This document shows positions 61,957 through 64,000 of a stretch of 64,000 nucleotides of DNA, piece by piece. Position 1 is the first letter of the stretch, and the number at the start of each line of letters is the position of its first letter. The stretch is from Candidatus Latescibacterota bacterium. Lineage in GTDB: Bacteria > Latescibacterota > MWCZ01. A model generated the notes under the pieces. It was not told the origin of the DNA. It saw only the letters and a list, made by a program, of their open reading frames with translations, and searched no databases. The stretch lies in the NCBI GenBank assembly GCA_022706085.1, contig JAKJDF010000001.1:112394-176393 (forward strand), given 5' to 3'. Made by a program: the position numbers and the translations under genes.

Positions 61957-64000
61957 ATGAAACCGTGGCTTGACGAGGTTGATCGCTGGGTCCGTGAGAT
62001 CGTGCATGCGTCCACTCATGGGCGCGCATACGACCTCCTGGTGGGTGATCCGCTGCCAGAGGAATGGGGCGGACAGGCGGCAATCGCTTCTTATCTGGCC
62101 GGTTGCTTGGCTCTGGACGGCAAGGAAAAGAATGACGCAACCCAGGTTGAGCGTTCACGTGAGTTCATGCTTCTTCCCGACCCGGTACACGCGTTTGCGG
62201 CCAGCCCGGCGTGGGAAGCCATTGTTGCCCTTCGTAATGCACACATGCTGTCAGACGCCAACGAAGAGCAGATCCGCGCAGCCATGACAAAGACAGCGCA
62301 GAACGGAGTCCGCAACTATCTCGTGATTCGGATGGGAATTCGACGGTTCAACCATGCCATTACTACTGCGAATATGTGTGATGTCATCAGCCGCCTCTGG
62401 CCGGACCATCCCGACTCCGCGGAATTGCGTCAAGCCGCGGAAGATGTGTGGGGAGACTGGTGGCTGATCGGCGACAACATAGAGATTGCTGCCAATTACG
62501 AGGCTTTCGCGCAGGTTGACCTGCTCCTGTGGGCGGAACGGCGAGGTGAGAAGGCGCGGATGCTGGATGATCCTATGACGCATTTCTGGATGGACCGGTG
62601 TCTGGAGCATATGCTTCCGGTCGGCATCGTTCCAGGATATGGCGACACATGCACAATGGAGCTTTGGGCAGACTGGTTCGCGCTTTACTCCCTGATGGCA
62701 GCCTGGTGCGGAGGTTCACGGGGAAAGAGAGCCGCCTGGAACGCCGAGCGCATGTTCTCCTGGGCGGCCACCCGGGGCTGGCTGGACCAGAATCTCGGCA
62801 TCATTGACGAGGTTCCCGATGACCCGTACCGGGCAAAACAGGGCTGGACACAGATTCCCCGCACCGGCTGGTATCTCGCGCTTGGCCGTGAATGTGTGAG
62901 GAAAGCCTGCAAGGAACCGACCGCACCGCCTCTGCGGCCGGTGGTAACCCATAGAACGGTTTTTGCCCAACACGTGATGAGCGACCTTTCCTGGTCGTTG
63001 ACACCGCCTGCCGGTGGTCCCCGAGTGGCTGACAAAGTCGTTCTCAAAACGGGTGTGGAGGCTACCAGCCCTGCGCTCATGCTGGGTTGTGCCCGCCAGG
63101 TCTGGCACGACCATCTGGACGCGGGGGCCGTAATCGCGTTTGCCTCGGACGGGACCGTTCACCTCGACGACACCGGATACATGCAGAAATACCCGGTGTT
63201 CCACAATCTCTTCTGGGCGGATGCCCGCGAGAAGACGTGGCTCCATTACGGAAAAGAGGAGTACTCAAGACACCGGGAGCTCCATCGGCCCAGCGATTAC
63301 CGTGTGTCCGCGTTAACCGGAAGGGAGGTTGCCCAGCTCGCCGTTATCGACTGTGAGGCCCCCCACTGCATGCCTGTCTACCACCGGCGCGAAACGATCC
63401 TTACAAGGAGCGGCATCGCGATCATCGCCGACCATGTGGAGCCTTACGCCACGGGATTGATCGGCTCTCCGGTCTGGCACGTTCAGTACGTTCACGAGAC
63501 CAAGGACGACTGGGCCGAGGTGGCCATAGGCGAGTTCCGCGGCATGAACGGCCAGCATTGCGATAACAAAACCGGTCGTTTGAGAATCCTGACGCCGACG
63601 CACAGGGACTCCTGGACGATCATTCAACAGGAAAACAACGACCCGTACGCCTCGCCCGGCTACCGGGAACCGGTCACGCGATATTTCCATTACTGGAAGC
63701 GCAGCTTCGTGCTCCGCACCGCGCTTTCCAAGCCGACGCCACTTGCCACTGATTCGCCCAATCGGTTCTACACGGTGCTTGTTCCGTTGCCCCCATCTCA
63801 CGGCCAGTCCGGTGGCAACTTCGTCGAATTGCTCGCTGAGCAAATGGACCTCGGCTTCGTAGCGCGTGTACGCGATGGCATAGTATCGCTCAATTTTACG
63901 GAAGGACAACTGGTCGGGGACTGGGGAAGCACCGACGCCATGCATATGTGGTGGGACCGCAAAGGTGTGTTCGCGCACCGCGTGAAGGCGATCAACCTAC
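61957..64000 (+). CDS. Heparinase II/III-like protein (partial, cut by window end)
   Basis: The reading frame runs open to the end of the window, giving about 681 residues. About 1-310 is all-helical with many Trp and Tyr residues, like the (alpha/alpha) toroid of polysaccharide lyases. About 370-680 is a beta-sandwich domain. It contains VWHDHLDAGAVIAF near 382-395 and LDDTGY near 403-408, matching the HxHxDxG...D-x-G-Y signature of heparinase II/III and alginate-lyase-related families. No signal peptide is visible, so it may be cytoplasmic. ATG at 61957 has AAGGG 9 nt upstream; ATG at 61951 is two codons earlier. Activity as a lyase on uronic-acid polymers is inferred. Confidence 0.6.
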   Translation, partial: MKPWLDEVDRWVREIVHASTHGRAYDLLVGDPLPEEWGGQAAIASYLAGCLALDGKEKNDATQVERSREFMLLPDPVHAFAASPAWEAIVALRNAHMLSDANEEQIRAAMTKTAQNGVRNYLVIRMGIRRFNHAITTANMCDVISRLWPDHPDSAELRQAAEDVWGDWWLIGDNIEIAANYEAFAQVDLLLWAERRGEKARMLDDPMTHFWMDRCLEHMLPVGIVPGYGDTCTMELWADWFALYSLMAAWCGGSRGKRAAWNAERMFSWAATRGWLDQNLGIIDEVPDDPYRAKQGWTQIPRTGWYLALGRECVRKACKEPTAPPLRPVVTHRTVFAQHVMSDLSWSLTPPAGGPRVADKVVLKTGVEATSPALMLGCARQVWHDHLDAGAVIAFASDGTVHLDDTGYMQKYPVFHNLFWADAREKTWLHYGKEEYSRHRELHRPSDYRVSALTGREVAQLAVIDCEAPHCMPVYHRRETILTRSGIAIIADHVEPYATGLIGSPVWHVQYVHETKDDWAEVAIGEFRGMNGQHCDNKTGRLRILTPTHRDSWTIIQQENNDPYASPGYREPVTRYFHYWKRSFVLRTALSKPTPLATDSPNRFYTVLVPLPPSHGQSGGNFVELLAEQMDLGFVARVRDGIVSLNFTEGQLVGDWGSTDAMHMWWDRKGVFAHRVKAINL

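Overview
The window is a gene-dense stretch of a bacterial chromosome (GC-rich by eye, not computed). It contains no phage, insertion sequence, CRISPR array, rRNA or tRNA that I could recognise. The envelope genes point to a diderm (Gram-negative-type) organism: several lipoprotein signal peptides, an outer-membrane beta-barrel protein ending in Phe, Mpl (muropeptide recycling with meso-DAP peptide), UppP, and a murU/amgK-like pair. NfnAB (electron-bifurcating transhydrogenase), a non-pyrrolysine MttB-family protein and a UroD/MtaA-family protein suggest an anaerobic or facultative lifestyle. The many Gfo/Idh, amidohydrolase, glycoside hydrolase and heparinase-like genes suggest a polysaccharide degrader. 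The mixture resembles genomes of uncultivated phyla (Hydrogenedentes, Sumerlaeota and similar), but the sequence alone does not fix the taxon.

Layout. 1-6.2 kb (minus): a lipoprotein/lipoprotein/LysM envelope operon ending in a strong terminator, followed immediately by phoH-pgpH-ybeY-CNNM. 6.4-16.9 kb (plus): a long co-directional run of GHMP kinase, prmC, MttB-like, Gfo/Idh, small unknown, murU-like, amgK-like, HAD, LUD, rsmB-like, lipid kinase. 16.9-17.4 kb: a 523-nt gap with a terminator and a striking base-paired leader in front of a CorA-family gene whose GMN motif reads SMN. 18.4-19.4 kb: a promoter and an amidohydrolase, ending at a bidirectional terminator. 19.4-27.1 kb (minus): RND exporter, mpl, membrane protein, beta-barrel, EamA transporter, UroD-like. 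27.3-34.8 kb: erpA-like (minus) divergent from relA/spoT, pgeF, uppP, EEP hydrolase, 2-hydroxyacid dehydrogenase, CDF transporter (plus). 34.8-38.6 kb (minus): folC, DegT aminotransferase, mannose-1-P guanylyltransferase. 38.8-45.3 kb (minus): GH95 followed by a three-gene ABC importer. 45.5-50.4 kb (plus): a tight five-gene catabolic operon. 50.6-55.9 kb: guaB (minus) divergent from nfnA-nfnB. 55.9-60.6 kb (minus): M29 peptidase, mscS, GH-like, small secreted protein. 60.8-64.0 kb (plus): M20 peptidase and a heparinase-like gene cut by the window edge.

The strongest candidates for something undescribed are: the structured leader plus SMN-variant CorA gene at 17.2-18.3 kb; the ~390-residue C-terminal extension on NfnB; and the five-gene catabolic operon (D-threonine aldolase-like, DapA-like, amidohydrolase, NagA-like, SDR) facing the GH95-ABC operon across a shared intergenic region with an inverted repeat. 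No defence system was found.
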